The notes beneath the pieces were generated by a model, which saw only the letters and a program-made list of their open reading frames with translations, was not told where the DNA came from and searched no databases. 64,000 nt of DNA from Cristatella mucedo (lineage: Eukaryota > Bryozoa > Phylactolaemata > Cristatellidae). Below, one piece after another: positions 33,358 through 45,339 of this stretch (positions within the stretch are counted from its first letter, which is position 1; each line of letters starts with the position of its first letter). The stretch spans positions 1,224,001-1,288,000 of the forward strand of contig WPIO01000010.1 of NCBI GenBank assembly GCA_009760855.2. The letters are read 5' to 3'. Position numbers and translations under genes: made by a program.

Positions 33358-34740
33358 ACTCGCTGTGGGCTATTCAGTAGCGTACTTCTGGGTTAAATCA
33401 GAAATTAATAAAGCGAAAACAGTCATTATAGCACAAGCTTTGTCACGATATCACGCTTCTATTAAGTTCTGTCGACAGAATATCGCTCAACTTGCTATGA
33501 TTGAATGCAGGCTGACGTAAAGACTAATCGAGCCGTAACTTATACGCCTTGATTTAAATCGCAGCAATGCCTATAACCCTTCGAGTCCAAGACCAAGCCA
33601 CAAAAAGTGGTAGGTTGCGCAAAGATTGCAAAGGACGCTGGTTACCGCTGTTCGCGGTTGCATTTGGGTGTAGACGGAAGCCGACGAAGACGCCTCTTGT
33701 GTGCGCAGGCATGCGCGTCCAAGCTACATCCGGCCGCCTACGCTCGCTAAAGCTTAGCGTTCATCTGCACTGAAACTTCTAGGCAGCAGCAATCGCGCCG
33801 GCTGCACTTCGCTACCGAACCGCGTCAGAGGGGCCGAGCAGATGTTCGTCGGGCGCCCGAGGTCACGAGGGCCGGGGGGGCCACTTACCCCAGTCTCGCG
33901 GTGCAGATCGCCGCTTCTCCGACCCACGTTCAGCTATTTCCGGCCGACGCACGGCAAAGCGCTTGCCTTTAGTTAGCTCGTCGGCGCGTCGTCGCGAGAT
34001 TCGTCTCGCTGCATCCGCGGTGTCCTCAATATCTTAACGCACGGAGGAGACGCGGGCCGTAGCCGGCCGGCTACAGCGCTAGTGCTCAGCCAGCTTCAGC
34101 TTCAAGGAGCGCTAGTGTCTTAGGTTACCCAGACTTCCACTGGCCTTCCCATGCGACTTTTTATCCAGTCTCCCGCCTATCGATGACTAGCCTATTCAGA
34201 CGCGGTGTTTTTACGCGGGAGCCACCGTCCAGCGACGCGTGGAACCAATTGATGTAGTCTAATTGCTCGGATCGCGAATGGCGGCATTAGGCTGAGGAGG
34301 AGGTAAGAGCGCCGCAGTGGGCGGCGAATGAAAGCAAGCAGACGCTCTCCTAGACCAGCCGACCGGACGGCCGAGCAGGCGGAGAAAACTACGCCTTCGC
34401 AGAGAGCTGATGTGGCGGGGCCACAGACCGAGCCACACCGCAAGGTGAAGATGGAGTTCCGCCCCGGCCCCCCTCAGCCGACTAAGTCCCGTCGGTTAAG
34501 ACACTAGCGGCGAAACAGACGGGGGGGCTCAATCTTCGTGCTGCCGGTTGGTACAGCAGTAAGATACAAGGCTCAGCAAAGGGCGCTTGCACTTAAAGCA
34601 ACGGCGACTCGCTAAGCGCCCTGCAGCAGCAGCAGCAGTAGCCGCAACAGGCACGTGCAAGTAAAGTAACTACGCTCCGTGACCTATGGGAATCGCTGGA
34701 ACGCAGCCGGTCAGTGGCGAAGCCGCTTTCAGCGGTCGTA
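33358..34740. other. spacer and GC-rich island
   Basis: A 73-codon plus-strand frame crosses the left end without support. From about 33560 to 34720 the DNA is GC-rich with no recognisable gene, including CAG-repeat-like bases at 34625-34640. Confidence 0.4.
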
Positions 34741-35483
34741 AGCTAAAAATCAATTAGCCAATAAGAGGCTGAACTGACAAGCCCACCTGTAAAGCTCTCC
34801 GCAAGGCACAAAAAGAGCTGAACAAGCGAACTTCTTGCAAATGTTTCGAGGCACAATTTCAAGCGACTAACGCAGGTCCTATAATTGTGTGTGGACAACT
34901 CAGCTCTCTTTGGGGATTCAAATATTGCTGGTATTCTGCTATCAGTTAGGTCATTGCATTTTTCAATCCGACGCCACCAGCAGTAAGCTGTCAAGGTTGG
35001 GCAAGGGCTAGCTCAGTGCCCCCACGTCACTGTGTGAGGTAGCGTGCGTCTCGGCTCCGGTCTAGCTGCATGCGAACGCTGGGGTATGCACATCGCATCG
35101 AGCGACTGTCGCAGCTCGCTGTACGGATGCCTAAATCGAGCAGCAGAGCAGATTCGTCCGCTTGAGCTTTAACTTGAACATTGTCGGCTATAGGCTGCGA
35201 ATGGCTTGATAAGGCCAGCGCCGCCGCCGAAGCGTGAATCTAGCTAAATACTATGTCAATACCCGAGCCAGGGGCCAGTGAGAGGGGGCAGTGACTCGGC
35301 ACTTTATATTCTTTGCTACAATAAATCGAAGGCTCGCAGCAACTCTGTGTCTCTTTTCGCAGGAAGAAGCGGCCCGTCGGGGAGCCGCCTGCTGCAGATC
35401 TGAAGTGGGAAGCGGCAGCAACAGTTTAGAACGATCAGATGCTGCTGCTCAAGCACGCTTGAGCTCACGCACCGTCGTACGAG
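34741..35483. other. spacer with GC-rich right half
   Basis: No gene was recognised. An acceptor-like sequence ends at 35362 and is followed by an open frame, but the matching donor falls in the SINE head (see rejected items). Confidence 0.4.
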
Positions 35484-35636
35484 GGCATGATAGCCCAGGA
35501 GGTAAGATGCTCGCTCTTCCCAAATTAAATTTCGTGGTTAAATTCTGAAGCTGGCGATCTTGTATTGCCAACTGCAAGTGGTAGTCATAGCCGTTAAGAC
35601 TCTTCTGTCGCTAAATAAATGAGGCTGTTAAATCAG
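35484..35636 (+). mobile_element. SINE-A copy
   Basis: The A-box-like GATAGCCCAGGAGGTAAGAT and a decayed B box (GGTTAAATTC) are followed by an ACTGCAAGTGGTAGTCATAG body segment and the tail AAATGAGGCTGTTAAATCAG. Confidence 0.8.
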
Positions 35637-36213
35637 GAACATTTAATATCATTCTAGCTGTACCCACGATCAACGTAATGTAAAGCAAGACAATACTGGC
35701 ACAGGAAAAGTTTTGGTGATCACTAAGCAATGGACCTATTAATTTCTTAAATTAATAGCCTCATTCAAAGCAGAAGCGAGTGAGGATGGTCTAATTGCTT
35801 TGCATCTAGTTTTATTATGTAGTACTGTTTCGCAATGTTTGGCTACGTTAAGTTTGGCCTAATATATTTTCTTAATGCATAACGCTAGCATACTCGTAGC
35901 TGATGTATAGGAAAACTTTACCGGATGTCACCTAATGAAGGGCGTTGCCGGGATCTCGGTATCGGGCTAAATCTCAACCTCACGAGACTCGGTACTGCAA
36001 GGGCCTGCGCCGCGAGAGGCGGTGGCATGACAAGGAGAATGATGACTGGCGAACCCATCGCATACGTGTAGTGGATGAGACGAGGACTGTGTTTACGCAC
36101 GCGACGTAAGCGCTTGATCGAAAACACTGGTATTGTAGTCATCGGGTAGGCTGTTCCCAGAGCAACTACCGGAGCAACTACGTGAAGAGAGTGAGCTCAA
36201 AAGAGATGAGAGA

Positions 36214-36218
<5 letters not shown>
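35637..36218. other. spacer, nothing recognised
   Basis: No gene, repeat family or RNA was recognised. Confidence 0.4.
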
Positions 36219-36273
<55 letters not shown>

Positions 36274-36278
36274 AAAAG
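36219..36278. repeat. GA microsatellite
   Basis: (GA)n with one CGAG interruption. Confidence 0.95.
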
Positions 36279-37803
36279 AAGATAGCATCTAAACAGGCCG
36301 GTGGATCGGCAGAAAGTATAATGGCGGCTATATAGCTGACTTAGTCACATGACCCTCGTGGCCCGTTTAGAAACCAATCCGCCCTGTCAGCGGATATGGC
36401 CAGGTTGCAGAGCTTCACATGCTGGGCGGGTGGTACGAGTCCGTTTGGGGGCGGAATAACTTGACGGTTATTCCATTCTTGCATTACAACATCAAGGACT
36501 ATCACCCAAATCCGATCAGAACAGCTCTGTGATTCCGCCTAAAACTTGATAATTCAAATATTAGTCATTTCATAGTTTTCTGTATTTCTAAGTTCAAAGT
36601 TCAAGACATTTGAGAAGCCTTTAGCTCCACGGCAAATTCGCGTCACCCGGAAGCCTTTCTCGACCTATAAAGGTACTTGCAGCCCTATTCAGAGACCCTG
36701 AGGTATGGTAATTGTGAATAGACGCCGCTCGACAGGCCTCTTCAAAATTGTAGACATATAAATACCGCTGTACCCAATCGAAAAATATGATCATGCTAAA
36801 AAATAACTCACACTTATCCGAAAGCCTACTACGAGCATGCGCATAGAAGGCGCTCTGACCGCTCTAACGGCCGTCTAAAGCAATATAATTACGAGTGGGT
36901 GCCCACCTCTCGAGAAACACGTCGAGCCAGCTTCTAGTGCCACTGCGTACACTCGCGGTAGGAGCTTCGATCGAACCACCGCCGTAAGCATTTCGTAAAC
37001 TCCTAAAATGCAGTACTTTTCAATAATTTATACTTTAGTAAAGGAGATCTTAAGCCGGATACCGTGCTCCCTAGGAACCATGACGGGAGGCATTATATAG
37101 GAGCTGCCGAGCGAGCTGCTTTGGAAAGTACAGCCCCATTGTATAAAATGTGGCTGCTTGATCGGCTGAAATTTCCCTTTTTGCTGTTGCAAAATGTTCA
37201 ATAGTTTTTCTGATTTGACCTCTCTACGGCCCGCTGCTAGAGTACTCGGGGAGCGACATGACGACATCGACGGACGATGTGCGCCGGATTAACTTGGCCG
37301 AGTTAACTAGCTATTCCTTAAGGATAGAATAACTCCAAGAGATCGAATTTCGGAATGTAGATTCCAATTTCAGTCTCCGTGCTCAAGTTTGACTCATTGG
37401 ATGGGCTTTTCATCATCATCTAGACAAAAATATTCTTCAACAGAATTTCGAGAAAGTCTGAATAGTCGAAAGCCAGCGAATGAGTTGCCTGTGAATCTTT
37501 TCACAAGCCTTTCAATTCACATTTCAATTCAAAATTTTCATAATTTCATGTTTCACATTTCAATTCACAAGTATGTGAATCTTTGAACTGACGATGCGTA
37601 AAAAGAAACATGGCGGTGCTCCCGCATGGGCAGAGCCTGAAGCTGCACCGAAAATGCTGCCTGCCTGGTATGCAGCTTGAGTAAAGCCGCCGTCATTAAA
37701 AGATTACGGTAGACTCGCTGCGCAGGAATAGCAGCCAGAACAAATCGCCTGAAGCTGAGCGCCAATGAGGCACTGCGAAATAATGCTCTTTATCTACTGC
37801 ATT
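36279..37803. other. spacer, nothing recognised
   Basis: About 1.5 kb of unassigned DNA. A CATTTCAATTCA-type short repeat occurs at 37508-37570. Confidence 0.4.
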
Positions 37804-37948
37804 GAGAGAGACAGAGAAAGAGAGAGAGAGAGACAGAGAGAGACAGAGAGAGACAGAGAAAGAGAGAGACAGAGAGAGGGAGAGAGACAGAGAGACAGAG
37901 AGACAGAGAGAGAGAGAGAGACAGAGAGACAGAGAGAGACAGAGAGAC

Positions 37949-37987
<39 letters not shown>

Positions 37988-38354
37988 CAGAGAGACAGAG
38001 AGACAGAGAGACAGAGAGACAGAGAGACAGAGAGACAGAGAGACAGAGAGACAGAGAGACAGAGAGACAGAGAGACAGAGACAGAGAGACAGAGAGACAG
38101 AGAGACAGAGAGACAGAGAGACAGAGAGACAGAGAGACAGAGAGACAGAGAGAGAGACAGAGAGACAGAGAGACAGAGAGACAGAGAGACAGAGAGACAG
38201 AGAGACAGAGAGACAGAGAGAGAGAGAGACAGAGACAGACAGAGAGAGACAGAGACAGAGACAGAGACAGAGACAGAGACAGAGACAGAGACAGAGACAG
38301 ACAAAGACAGAGAGAGAGACAGAGAAAGAGACAGAGAAAGAGACAGAGAGAGAG
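37804..38354. repeat. AGAGAGAC purine microsatellite, about 550 bp
   Basis: A long array of GAGA, GACA and AGAGAGAC units, with AGAGAC hexamer runs at 38250-38300. All purines except C lie on the plus strand. The long open frames over it (plus strand Arg-Glu-Thr-Asp, minus strand Ser-Leu-Cys-Val) are repeat translations. The strand asymmetry makes triplex formation possible. Confidence 0.97.
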
Positions 38355-40014
38355 CATTGCTTGCTCTCCTTTTTGGGCGAGCTTTATGCTTCGCGAAGAG
38401 CCGCCACGCTCGGAAGTCTCTTCAGACCCGCCATAAAAGTACTCGCGTCCAGCGGTGGCGACAGGGGCTGGACACCACCATTGCCCCGCCCCCTGTAGCT
38501 GAGCAGCTCCCTATTCGCGACGGTAGCGACCGTCAACAGCGACCAAGTTACGTCCTTCATCTCCACACGATGAGCAGTGCGTGTCGAATAAAAGCTTCGA
38601 ATCCAAGATAGAATTGTACACCACCATTGCAGGCCTTGCTCCCTTACGTGTACCTTTTGCGAGTCTTGTACATCCCGCAGCGATGCAAGCCCTAGTTCCG
38701 CCTCTCTGTGCGCTCCACAATTAAAAGACCTTGGAAGGCGCACGCCTTCGGCTCTTCTCTTGGGACGCCTCTTTTTAGGCAAAGTTTATCTAAAAGGAAT
38801 TGACCTTCACCGGAGCTCTAAAAGGATGCCCAGCCTAGTAAAGATAACGATAGCCGTACCGGAAACCGAACCTGAGATTCGACGCCGACAATGCACCGAC
38901 TGCGCACCACGCTAGAATGCCGTCGGCGACACCGATGAAAACATGATGGATTCTCCGTGGAGAAATGCCTCAAATCCGCACGCCGGAAAGGCGCGCTGTC
39001 AAACAGGACTTTTAAACCACTCGCTTAGATTATTAGTCTATAATCTATAACCTACAACCTATTAGTCTCTCCGTTAAAGCTCAGCAGCCAGCCAGGAAGA
39101 GTTATCGGGCCTCTAACAGGGTCCACGGGCAAACGTTTGGGAAATGGGGGAATCAAGCCTCTCCAATTTCGTCCGGAGCAGCCAAGCCCCGCCCCTTCAG
39201 CCAGACCCGCGGCGGCTGTAGAACTATCGCCGCCTCTTTCCTTGCGTCCTGGAGCCGAATACCCCGGCAGAGAGTAACGAACGAGCTCTTTTTTTAACGA
39301 CCGCGAGTACCGCCGAAAAAAACTCAGCGAAAATCTGAGCTGCGAGCATTTAGCTTCACCAAGCAGAACGCCCGGAAGTACTTCTCGGCGGCAAGTTAAA
39401 TGGCTTCGAGCTCTTTCCGGCTTGGCTGCGGGGTGCTCGTTAGGATGCGGCTGGCTATTGCGGCCGGAGCGACGCGGCCGAGACTCGCTACCTCACCTTG
39501 GGCCGCTCGCTACTGTTAGCACATGAGGGTCACGACCAGCTCGCTCGATGTAAAAGCGGTTGGTTACGCGACGCCATTTAAGCCAAGAAAAAACTCATTG
39601 TCTTGAGAGGGCTCCAGAAATTCCTGGCCCAATCTTAAACGACTGACTGCGGAATGGTGCGGCTCACGCAGGTCCCTCCCTCCCGCGTTGTACTTCGTCT
39701 CTGTAGCTTTTTGGCTCCCCGCTCTGCGCGCGTCTTGCACGCCCTGAAGCAGTAAGCCAACGGCCGGCCGCCTGGCGAGCGACGTTGGCCTTTACCTCCA
39801 GCTAAAATGTGGCAGGCAATCTTCCCTGCAAAGGTTCACCGCCCGGACAAGCCAATTAGCTCATTTCGCAGAAACTTGCCTGCCGTGCGTTAGCCGGAAG
39901 CTACGCGCCTAATTTGCGCTCGCACTGATTCTCTCCAGACCTCCTCTCGTAGTAGCTGTTAACTCACGGTTGAAGAGCGCGAAACGACGGCAGGCTTATT
40001 TCGCACGAAGGAAT
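38355..40014. other. long GC-rich tract
   Basis: GC-rich DNA with scattered short frames on both strands. No domain, RNA gene or repeat family was recognised. Confidence 0.4.
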
Positions 40015-40194
40015 TAAAAGTGTACCTTCCTGGATAATACAAATGTTAAATAAACACAAATAATAAATAAATACAAATAATAATAAAATAATACATAAAT
40101 AATACATATTTTACATATAAACTAGTATTCCTTATACATAGTATATAAATGTATAAGTTTATGTAAGTGTATAATAAAAGCGTACCTTCCTGGA
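40015..40194. repeat. 140-bp AT-rich insert flanked by 20-bp direct repeats
   Basis: The 20-base sequence TAAAAGTGTACCTTCCTGGA (40015-40034) recurs with one mismatch at 40175-40194. It bounds an AT-rich, A/T-tract-filled insert in otherwise GC-rich surroundings. The layout matches a retroposition-type target-site duplication or a tandem-duplication scar. Confidence 0.7.
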
Positions 40195-41393
40195 GAAACG
40201 TGCAGAGGCTGCACGCCTCGGGCAGGCCACCCAGGCTCCGGATCTTTGGCCCAGCCCCCTTACTCAAACTTAAATTGCTCGTCCTTGAAAAGCACGACGC
40301 TGCTGGGCGGCAAAGGCTGACAGCCACGGTGACCCACCTCACATGAATTGCTTAAATTCTCTCTAAAAATACGACCGCTCCAAGCCTGTTCAAGAAATGC
40401 AGCCCTGGCGAAACCGAATGACGATCGCCATGGGGTTTTCACCGAAAGCGCATGGCCTTGGCGTCCCTTGAATCCGAATCTAGATAGGATTTGGTAGCCT
40501 CCTTCGTGGGTCGTCTTAGAGAGCGCCCCCCCCCCCCGCGTCACGAGCCACGCGTTTCCCGGCGCAAGCTCCGAAAGCTGCATGCTAACCTGTCGCGAAA
40601 TCGCCTCGCTGCGAGCGAGCCCTGCGCTCTGGCAGCGAGATGATACCGGCAGGCGCTACCTGACAGCGCGAGGAGGCCAACAGGATCCCGTCGGCGCTGT
40701 TGCTGTGCGTCGCTAGGAGTCACGTATTCCTGGTTCCTGGCTCAGGAATCCTGGCTTCCCACGGAGTCTACCTGACAGCGCCGATTTCAAATAGTTCGGA
40801 AAATAACTTGAGTACTCACTTGCTATTCCACCTACTCAGGCACGGTCGGCAGCACTCGTGAAGGGCTCAGCCTTAAGCACTCATTGCCACATTGCAAATC
40901 TGAGACGCTAGCCCAACCGCAGTAGGCTGCAGCATTCCGCCGAAAAGTCTTACAGCTGGACCCGGGCTGGGTTCGGTTCGCTGGGACTTTGCTGGCTTCG
41001 TTCGCTGGCTGTGATTTGATAGGGGTCGCCGGCTTGGCCAGGGTCTGATCTGTCTTCATGGCCAGATTGCGGTGACGAGAGGTCGCCGGGGCTCGTGGGT
41101 AACCGAAGTTGACCGTCTAAGTCGAGGTGTTGGACGCTCCTGGTCTCGCCGAGTTATGCATCTGGATGGGTGCAGGCGTGCTTCGGCGATTCGGCCAGGC
41201 ACGAAAGGTAACGAGTGCCCAAGGCCCGAGCGGAGCTGGATAGCACGCTCATTGTTGTGGCTGGCTTGTTTATTCCGCGTTCCCCTTGCAGCATGTTCGT
41301 GCCCCCCCCCCGGTGAGCTGGCATCTTTCGGCAGAATCTTGCTACTGTGGTAGACGTTGACTACGACTAAGACTACGACTACGATCTAAGCAG
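40195..41393. other. GC-rich tract with two poly-C runs
   Basis: GC-rich with no recognised gene. C homopolymers of 12 (40526-40537) and 10 (41302-41311) are present. A CGACTA-type short repeat precedes the dispersed repeat at 41394. Confidence 0.45.
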
Positions 41394-41545
41394 TTACTCA
41401 GCTCGCCGGATCTTCGACGGCGTACGCTCGCTCTTGGAACGGAGTCGGTACAAAGGCCGGACTGTGGAAGCCGACTGAACAACCGATACGTTTGTTCGCA
41501 CTAGCGGTGTCATCTTGCTCCCCTATCGTTTACATTGTGTAATGT
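41394..41545 (+). mobile_element. fragment related to the 53.3 kb LTR
   Basis: About 150 bases match 53522-53672 inside the solo LTR. Shared blocks include TACTCAGCT-GCCGG, GACGGCGTA-GCT, GACTGTGGAAGCCGACTGA, CGTTTGTTCGC and GCGGTGTCAT. Similarity fades on both sides, and no LTR termini could be placed. Confidence 0.6.
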
Positions 41546-43560
41546 TGGGTCCGCTGTACCGCGACAGCAGACCAGTCGGACGAAAGCCGCCGGGGCGAGA
41601 ACAGCCGACCCAGCTGGCAGCAGCTGCTTTCAAGCCAGCGTGCTGGCCGTGCGGCCCGGTTCCGGGTTTCCTTAATAAACGGCATCTGCCTGAGCCGTCT
41701 TGACGTGTGATCCTCGATCTTGATCTGTGCGCGAATGCCCGCGAGAAAACTTAACATTTAGTATCCTCCCTGCAGACTTGCTCAGTTCCCCTGCTGTTGT
41801 CGGCGCATGCGATATTATAAAGAGGTTTAACCAGACGACGCTAGTCTTACCCGAGCTCGCCGGCATGGCGAGCGGCGCTGTGGCCCAAACACGGCGGGCC
41901 TTGGCGGGAAATGGCATATGAACCCTGGATTTCGGCTAAACAGCAATAGGAGGTATGAAAGACATCTGCCGGAAGAGAGGCGTTGCCTAAAGCGATCACC
42001 GACAGCTTAAGGCGCTCGCCACTCTGCAAAGCACGAGGCATTTCTCTTGCCTAAATACAAGAGCGTCGCATGCATCGTTGGAAGATAGCCAGTGATTAGC
42101 AAAAGTAGCCTGAGAGGACGGTGTGATTGAGTCGTCTCGGCCTCTACGGCAAGCGTCAATGGTAACTAGGATTTTGCACCTCTTGCATACAGCTACAAAC
42201 TATTGCAATAGTGAAAGTTGAAGTGGCTAGTTCGAGGCGATTATCTGCAGCCGCAGCAGCAGTGTGCCAAGCAGAGCGAATCATTCGTAGGTTCGACCGG
42301 CCCGAAGTCACGTGCCCGCCGCAGGAAACGAACCGATAGTGGCACATTTGTGCACCGCTGTTTCGTACAGCAAAGAAATGGACTAGTCAGCACGATTACC
42401 GCCGACAAAAGAGAAGCAGCACAGAGCACGGACGGACCTGCAGCCACGTGCATCTTGCGTCCCTTCAGCACAGCTCCGCCCTCCGCTTGCGATGGCCTGC
42501 CTGAACAGCGGCTGCCCTGCAAAGTCCGAATATGTAGCCTGTGATCGTTGCCATGTGTCTCGCTAGTCGTGCTTGAGAGAGATAGAGAGAGGGAGGGACA
42601 AGCTCTTAAGATTTAGGATGGCCAGCTCGTGAGAAAACGTCAGTCAGACTTTAATAATTTAATTTTTTTAAATATTAGCGGCAGTATTCCAGAAAAGAAA
42701 AAGTGCAGCTACACTATCTATCTATACATAAAATGTCATTTTGTGCAGCTCCGCTGCTGCAGAACGACACACCCGGCAGTCGACATATAAGGTCACCGTA
42801 TCTAAAGCGAGGCGCAAGTGATCCCAATAAGCTGAAAGCTCGAAATTCATCCATTTAATCTAATCGCATTTAATCGAATTTTCTGCAATCGGCGTATACT
42901 TTATATTCTTGACATTTGTCTCTAATGCAGTCACCTGAGACATTACTGTCAAATCTCATCGCGATTTTTTCGTTAACTTCATTAAACTGAATTAGTTTCC
43001 GGAGTGCTTCCTCACTTTTAGTTCGTCATAGCACCCCATGTTTCAACTAATCAGATCTTGAGACACTCATTATTGTTTCCACTAATTTTAATTTTTGAAA
43101 TGCTGTGCGATACGTAGGCTTAGCTATGAAATTGCAAGACTTTATTATCTTTTGGTAGCATTTGACTAAGGGTATGAGCTCGTACCAAGGTTTGAAAGTG
43201 CTGTTGATAAAAAACAATCTTCACTCTGAACTGTTTCTGAATGTGATCTGCTTAAATCACGAGCACAAACCATTAAAGACTGCCATAAAAAAATCTTCGT
43301 GAATTTGCAAAGATTTCCGAAAATACTATTGTTTAAATCAGAAGGCATTAACATCGACGAAGGGGAACGCGCACAAAAAACTCGACGGACTCAAAAGGCT
43401 TACGTCACCAGATGGAAAAGCTTAACTAAGTTCTTGCTAGTTTTCTCTGCATATTCATGTTGCAGCTTAGTAATGGCATCTTCTAAGCTAAGTGCTGCCG
43501 CTAAATCTTGGAGCAAGTAAAAGATAAACTACAGAATGAACCCTGCGCCACCTCTAAGAC
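41546..43560. other. spacer, GC-rich at left
   Basis: No gene was recognised. The left 400 bases are GC-rich and include an AATAAA at about 41674-41679. The remainder is moderately AT-rich. Confidence 0.4.
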
Positions 43561-43561
43561 A

Positions 43562-43917
43562 TGAGTCCCATAAGCCTGGAACTCCCGACCTGCGTCAGAA
43601 AATCCCCTGACCTGACCACATTTAAAAGGAACTTAAAAACACACCTATTTAGGACAGCATTTAGTGGGTCCCTGTGATTCGTCCTTCACGTGCTTGTGCG
43701 TGCTGACACTGTGCACGCTGCCACTAACCACATTTGCATGCCGACCCTGTGCATGTCACCCCTAACCATGTAATTCATCTTGTTTGTTTTTCAAGCATGA
43801 TTTTACTTACCATTCAATTGTGTTTCCCTTTGCAGCAAATGTAAAGTGCCTAGAAAGAGATTTAGTTCTCTGAGGGCGCTTTATCAAGTACATTATTATT
43901 AATATTATTATTATTAA
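43562..43917 (+). mobile_element. L2-clade LINE 3' end
   Basis: Begins in the AWNSLP segment and continues with the [18 protein letters not shown] terminus. The 3' UTR has GTGCTGACACTGTGCACGCT-type words, then GTGCCTAGAAAGAGATTTAG, the TCTCTGAGGGCGC hairpin arm and a (TTA)n tail. It is heavily 5'-truncated and close in sequence to the copies at 10975 and 25684. Confidence 0.9.
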
Positions 43918-44574
43918 GCTTCTATTATGTTGTGCAAGTGAATACTGTCGATACCGGTTCCTCAGTTTCGCCTTGAAGGTTCCAGTTTCTTAAAGGGTAA
44001 GCGTGCGCTGTTTTACTTTGTCCAGAACCTAATTCAATATAATGCATATTTCATTTACTTTTGAAGGTAAACGTGCATAAAATCAATGAGCCAAGCCTGG
44101 CAATACGTCAAGGCAAAGGCATATAAATTTGGATTGCTCTAGCCCTGTTAAAAACACAGCTTTTGCGTTACTGCATAGACAACGAAATGCATTGCCAGAA
44201 ACAATATTAAAGGACCACAAGTAAATGGCTCACTTACTTACAGAGTAAACCCGACTAAAGGGCAGTTCATCCGTAAAAGCTGGCCGGGAATATGTGCGTA
44301 TTTCCAGTGAATGACATGAGCCATTAAATTTGTTGCACTTCGCGATCTCTAGCAAGAATGAGGAGCATCTTGACTAGATAGTGCATCTATAGATAGCTGC
44401 GAGCAGCTTATTGATGCAGAGGCACATTATGCAAAGGCAGCTGTCACCTAGGTTAAGCTTTGATGCACCTCTCGTCAGCTGACTGTCTCCATCGCTGGAG
44501 CTTGCACATTTCATTCGGCCATGCTAGCTTAATGATTTCGTATTAAGGAGTTTTCTGGATAGCAGCAAACCTGA
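43918..44574. other. spacer, nothing recognised
   Basis: No gene, repeat family or RNA was recognised. Confidence 0.4.
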
Positions 44575-45236
44575 GAGTAGAAGAAAACCGAGGAGCCGGG
44601 ATTTGCGACCGAGGAGGCTAATCGCTCCTCCTTCAAACGCGGCCGTCGAGTCATTAGAGAGCTGCTGCTGATTGTATGTCAAGAGGCAAGGCGCGTGCTA
44701 CGGTGCTCCTTTGCAGGCCCAAGGTAGCCCGAGTTATGACAAGTAAAATTGGTGGTTGAGCGGCTGAATGTGCCAGAGAAAGATTGATAAGAGGTCAGCC
44801 ATCGATTCATAGGGATGTAGCATTGCTGTGCCGTCTGCGCATGAAGCCGAATGATCTGCAATAAGACTAGCCGCTGGAAATCAAGCTGATCATTGGCCAC
44901 GGAACCAATAAGGACATCGCATTTATATGCAAATAACCAGCATTCCTGAAAATTGCAGACTATTGTAGGTGCTGCACTCTTGCGTGTGAAATATTCCTCT
45001 GAGTAACAAGTGAGCTGTCAGAGGCAATGGATGGAATTAATTACTCTCGTTTCTTCAAAAGCAAATGCCAACGGGTTGATAGGGTGCAAAGAATATACTG
45101 TGATTGCGGAATGAATGATTAAACTTAAGGTCGGATACTGTCAGGATTCTGGAAATAAATGCTGATAAGTGTGACGTTCTCTGCTGACGGACATATTCCT
45201 TGTTTAAAGAGCACCGTCGCCTAACGTCATCGTCGG

Positions 45237-45305
45237 TTCGGGTAAGTGATGTGGCATCACTTACCCGAATTTGCATTCGCTGAGGACATCGCTGATGTCC
45301 GCAGC
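45237..45305. repeat. two adjacent hairpins present only in unit 1
   Basis: A perfect 15-bp inverted repeat, TTCGGGTAAGTGATG (45237-45251) with its complement at 45255-45269, is followed by an 11-bp-paired quasi-palindrome at 45279-45305. Duplication unit 2 lacks both: its corresponding sequence (47867-47896) is about 46 bases shorter. Confidence 0.85.
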
Positions 45306-45339
45306 AAATTGCCAGCTCTTGGAACTCAAACCTTGGATA

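Noticed and set aside
35363-35501. Internal exon candidate: TCTTTTCGCAG acceptor, open frame, CAGGAG/GTAAGA donor
   Set aside because: The donor lies inside the A-box region of a SINE-A copy starting near 35484, where the same GGTAAGATGCTCGC-type wording occurs as part of the element. The frame is Ser/Ala/Arg-rich without a domain.
37765-38611. Very long open frames (up to 269 codons) on both strands
   Set aside because: They are translations of the AGAGAGAC microsatellite.
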